From assembly GCA_003510215.1 (NCBI GenBank), contig DOKQ01000098.1:1-16173 (forward strand): 16,173 nucleotides of DNA, given 5' to 3'. The position numbers were made by a program, and so were the translations under genes. The stretch is from Erysipelotrichaceae bacterium. GTDB taxonomy: Bacteria; Bacillota_I; Bacilli_A; Erysipelotrichales; Erysipelotrichaceae. Numbering within the stretch: position 1 is the stretch's first letter; every line of letters starts with the position of its first letter. The notes under the pieces were generated by a model. It ran no database searches. It was not told the origin of the DNA and saw nothing but the letters and a program-made list of their open reading frames with translations. Positions 13,994-16,173 of this stretch are shown here, in pieces.

Positions 13994-14025
13994 CATGGTA
14001 ACAAACTTAACAAGGAGGTACTCAA

Positions 14026-14889
14026 ATGAATATTCATGAATTTCGATTTGACGGAAGCAAGAAGTTTAAACTAAGTGAGTTTGATACAAAGCAAAAGGGT
14101 TCATTTGATAACAAACAGGAGGCACTGGATATCAAAGATGACTATATCTTTGAGTTGCAGGAGCTTCAGAATCGTTTGTATGCTGAAGGAGTTGAAGGTG
14201 TACTGGTTATCTTTCAGGCCATGGATGCGGCTGGTAAGGATGGCGCAATTAAATATGTGATGAGTGGTGTTAATCCCGCAGGTGTCAATGTTCATAATTT
14301 TAAAGTCCCGACTCCCGAGGAGTACGCCCATGACTATTTGTGGAGGGCAAGTCGAGTAGGACCTGAACGAGGCAAAATCACCTTGTTCAACCGATCATAT
14401 TACGAAGATGTGCTCGTTGTTAAGGTCCATCAGTTGCATAAAAAAACGCCTCTTCCAAAACGCTGTATCACTGAAGATATTTTCGAAAATAGATTCAGAC
14501 AGATTAGGGACTATGAACGCCATCTCTACGAAAATGGCTTTCGAATTATCAAAATCTTCCTGCATATTTCGAAGGATGAGCAGAAAAAGCAATTTTTACA
14601 ACGCATTGACGATCCGGCAAAGAACTGGAAGTTTTCGAGTGGTGATGTTAAGGAAAGAGGCTTTTGGGATCAGTATATGAACGCATATGAAGAAGCCATT
14701 AATGCAACCTCTACAACACATGCACCATGGTATGTTGTTCCATCGGATCGGAAGTGGTTTGCTCGTGCTGTTATCTCTGAAATTCTGGTAGGGGAACTTA
14801 AAGATATTAACCCTCAATACCCTGTGTTGCCAGAAGAAGAAAAAGAGAAGCTGTCCCTTTATAAAGAACAGCTTCAAAACGAATCATAA
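14026..14889 (+). CDS. ppk2: polyphosphate kinase 2, class III-like
   Basis: A 287-residue cytoplasmic enzyme that transfers phosphate between polyphosphate and nucleotides. Key elements: Walker A QAMDAAGKDGAIK (64-76), SGVNPAGVNVHNFKVPTPEE (80-99), HDYLWR (102-107) and the lid/Walker B region GKITLFNRSYYEDVLVVKVH (116-135). The length and the LQELQNRLYAEG start resemble the class that uses both AMP and ADP, so regeneration of ADP and ATP from polyphosphate is likely. AAGGAGGT precedes the ATG. Its last 40 bases contain a hairpin that acts as a terminator on the opposite strand, and its stop is two bases from the stop of the converging protease gene. Confidence 0.93.
   Translation: MNIHEFRFDGSKKFKLSEFDTKQKGSFDNKQEALDIKDDYIFELQELQNRLYAEGVEGVLVIFQAMDAAGKDGAIKYVMSGVNPAGVNVHNFKVPTPEEYAHDYLWRASRVGPERGKITLFNRSYYEDVLVVKVHQLHKKTPLPKRCITEDIFENRFRQIRDYERHLYENGFRIIKIFLHISKDEQKKQFLQRIDDPAKNWKFSSGDVKERGFWDQYMNAYEEAINATSTTHAPWYVVPSDRKWFARAVISEILVGELKDINPQYPVLPEEEKEKLSLYKEQLQNES
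14834..14875 (-). terminator. terminator of the protease gene, inside the ppk2 coding end
   Basis: Minus strand GAAGCTGT and ACAGCTTC form an 8-bp outer stem, with a further CTT/AAG pairing inside, followed by TCTTTTTCTTCTT. On the plus strand the same hairpin is followed by AAAACG, so it would stop only the minus-strand transcript. Confidence 0.6.
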
Positions 14890-14891
14890 GA

Positions 14892-16173
14892 TTAAGGAAT
14901 TAAATCAAGCACTGCATCCGCTGTAATCAATCCGGCACCTGTAGCCTCTTTATCCCACAGTAAATTACCATTTAAATCATAAGCATTCTCAATTGGCAGT
15001 GCTGCATACTCTAACAAAGACTCAACTTCTAAAGCAGACAACGTTGGGTCTTTTTGTAACATTAAGGCTACAATCCCTGTAACATGAGGTGCAGCCATCG
15101 ACGTACCACTCAAGTAATAATAGGATAATTGTCCTTGATTGACCTGATATGGTCCTACCACATAACTTCCCGGTGCCACAACATCAAGATCATGTTCATC
15201 TTTGGTTTTACGACTCGAAAAACTAGATACATAGAGTTCATCCAGAACATTGGTTTCACTAACATCGTAAGCATACCACCAAGATTGAACACTAAACTCA
15301 TTCATTGTACCCACAGAACCGACCGAAATAACCGGTTCATAGGCACCTGGATATCCCATGCCTTGCTGACCATTATCCCCCGCAGAGGCAACAATAATCA
15401 CGCCCACTTCGACGGCATAATCTATCGCTGTTTTTTCCATAGCATCCAGAACAGAACCACCCAAACTCATGTTTATCACTACTGGAACATCCTTTAGTAC
15501 CGTTTCTTTTAGATAAGCTACATATAGAATACCTTGTGTGATAACTGATGACCAACCACGACCATTCTGATTCAGCACCTTAACAGGAATAATGTTCACT
15601 TTAGGTGCAACACCATTTATTGAATTTCCTAAAAGATTAAATCCTAAAATGGTGCTGGTTACATGTGTGCCATGTCCATTCGTATCATGTTCCCATTTGT
15701 TCTTTTGACTCGAAACACGACCAACTTCACCGCCTCCACCACTATAAGAAATAGCTAGGTGAGACATGATTCTCTCTTGTGGAAAATAAGATCTCCAACT
15801 ATCATGAAGTCCGGTATCCAAAACAGCCACATAGACCCCTTCTCCATCATAGTCCACAACACGGCCTTGCCCTAAATCAGTGACATTCACCATATCCAAA
15901 TTCCATGTGTTTAATCCGAGTGTGAAATCTTCCACCATGACTCGATCAATCGGTGCACCGACACGCTCGGCATCCTCCGTAACATCAAGTACATAAGGAA
16001 GTGCTTTAATTGACTCAATTTGGTTGGATTTCACACGCATGGTGATGGCATCAATCTTCTCAAGTCGATTAAGAATTACACCAAATTTCTTCAATTCAAC
16101 TTCCATCTCTTTTGTCAAATCTTGTCTTAACACAACATTGACACCTAAGTTCACTACTTTCGTAGATGCACTT
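14892..16173 (-). CDS. subtilisin-like serine protease (S8), 5' end beyond the window
   Basis: The frame is open to the right edge, so the true start and any signal peptide lie outside. Numbered from a GTG at 16154 (420 residues): residues 5-65 look like an I9-type propeptide (KEMEVELKKFG, AITMRVKSNQIESIKALPYV), suggesting an exported, self-processed protease. The triad is present: VAVLDTGLH (D113), GHGTHVTS (H161) and SGTSMAAPHVTG (S352). At the oxyanion-hole position, where subtilisin has Asn in AAGN, this protein has ASAGDN (D260). It ends soon after the catalytic domain with no anchor or extra domain. GTG 16154 is unlikely to be the start because the frame continues as SASTKV before it. 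Substrate unknown. Confidence 0.9.
   Translation of the reverse strand, partial: SASTKVVNLGVNVVLRQDLTKEMEVELKKFGVILNRLEKIDAITMRVKSNQIESIKALPYVLDVTEDAERVGAPIDRVMVEDFTLGLNTWNLDMVNVTDLGQGRVVDYDGEGVYVAVLDTGLHDSWRSYFPQERIMSHLAISYSGGGGEVGRVSSQKNKWEHDTNGHGTHVTSTILGFNLLGNSINGVAPKVNIIPVKVLNQNGRGWSSVITQGILYVAYLKETVLKDVPVVINMSLGGSVLDAMEKTAIDYAVEVGVIIVASAGDNGQQGMGYPGAYEPVISVGSVGTMNEFSVQSWWYAYDVSETNVLDELYVSSFSSRKTKDEHDLDVVAPGSYVVGPYQVNQGQLSYYYLSGTSMAAPHVTGIVALMLQKDPTLSALEVESLLEYAALPIENAYDLNGNLLWDKEATGAGLITADAVLDLIP

Noticed and set aside
15129..15497. 122-codon plus-strand open frame opposite the S8 protease
   Set aside because: Antisense to a gene with a full catalytic triad; composition is that of a shadow frame.
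1..16173. TGA-to-Trp recoding, as in some Mollicutes
   Set aside because: TGA terminates several genes at tight ATGA/GTGA overlaps, and conserved Trp positions use TGG.
1..16173. CRISPR array, tRNA, rRNA, insertion sequence or prophage
   Set aside because: No spaced direct-repeat series, no cloverleaf-like or rRNA-like stretch, no transposase, integrase or terminal inverted repeats were seen in any intergenic region.

Overview
The window is a compact, AT-rich, gene-dense bacterial stretch. Its features fit a low-GC Gram-positive (Bacillota; an Erysipelotrichia-like or standard-code Mollicutes-like relative is my guess). The clues are strong AGGAGG ribosome sites, many short lipoproteins with lipoboxes, a mevalonate pathway, PspC and YxjI-type proteins, and T-tailed terminators. 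TGA is used as a stop (for example at the ends of the TctA-like and ABC permease genes), so the TGA-to-Trp recoding of mycoplasmas does not apply. I cannot name the species.

Left part (1-6391). A small copper unit lies at 113-664: a CueP-type Cys-rich copper-binding protein with its own promoter, a perfect 17-bp CsoR-type palindrome at the expected transcription start, and its own terminator. Upstream on the same (minus) strand is a six-gene operon. It starts with a small two-helix membrane protein and a TctA-type carboxylate permease. It continues, by tight or overlapping junctions, with mevalonate kinase, diphosphomevalonate decarboxylase, phosphomevalonate kinase and type 2 IPP isomerase. 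These four enzymes turn mevalonate into IPP/DMAPP. The enzymes that make mevalonate are not in the window, and the coupled carboxylate permease raises the possibility of mevalonate uptake.

Middle part (6390-10646). First comes an envelope-stress-like group: a LiaF-like protein, a PspC-domain protein and a YxjI/LURP-one protein. Next is a divergent lipoprotein locus. On the minus strand, a lipoprotein ending in an FMN-binding-like motif precedes a lipoprotein with a catalytic-looking rhodanese domain. On the plus strand is a rhodanese paralogue that has lost its Cys and Arg, followed by a four-helix membrane protein with a GCTPC motif. I read this as a candidate cell-surface sulfur/redox system; it is the least familiar part of the window.

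Right part (10653-16173). A polar amino-acid-type ABC importer (binding lipoprotein, permease, ATPase) is divergent from an ADP-ribosylglycohydrolase-like protein that lacks the usual metal-binding Asp residues. A class III-like PPK2 polyphosphate kinase follows. It converges, with a 2-bp gap, on a subtilisin-like protease that runs off the right edge and has Asp at the oxyanion-hole position. No rRNA, tRNA, CRISPR array or insertion sequence was seen.
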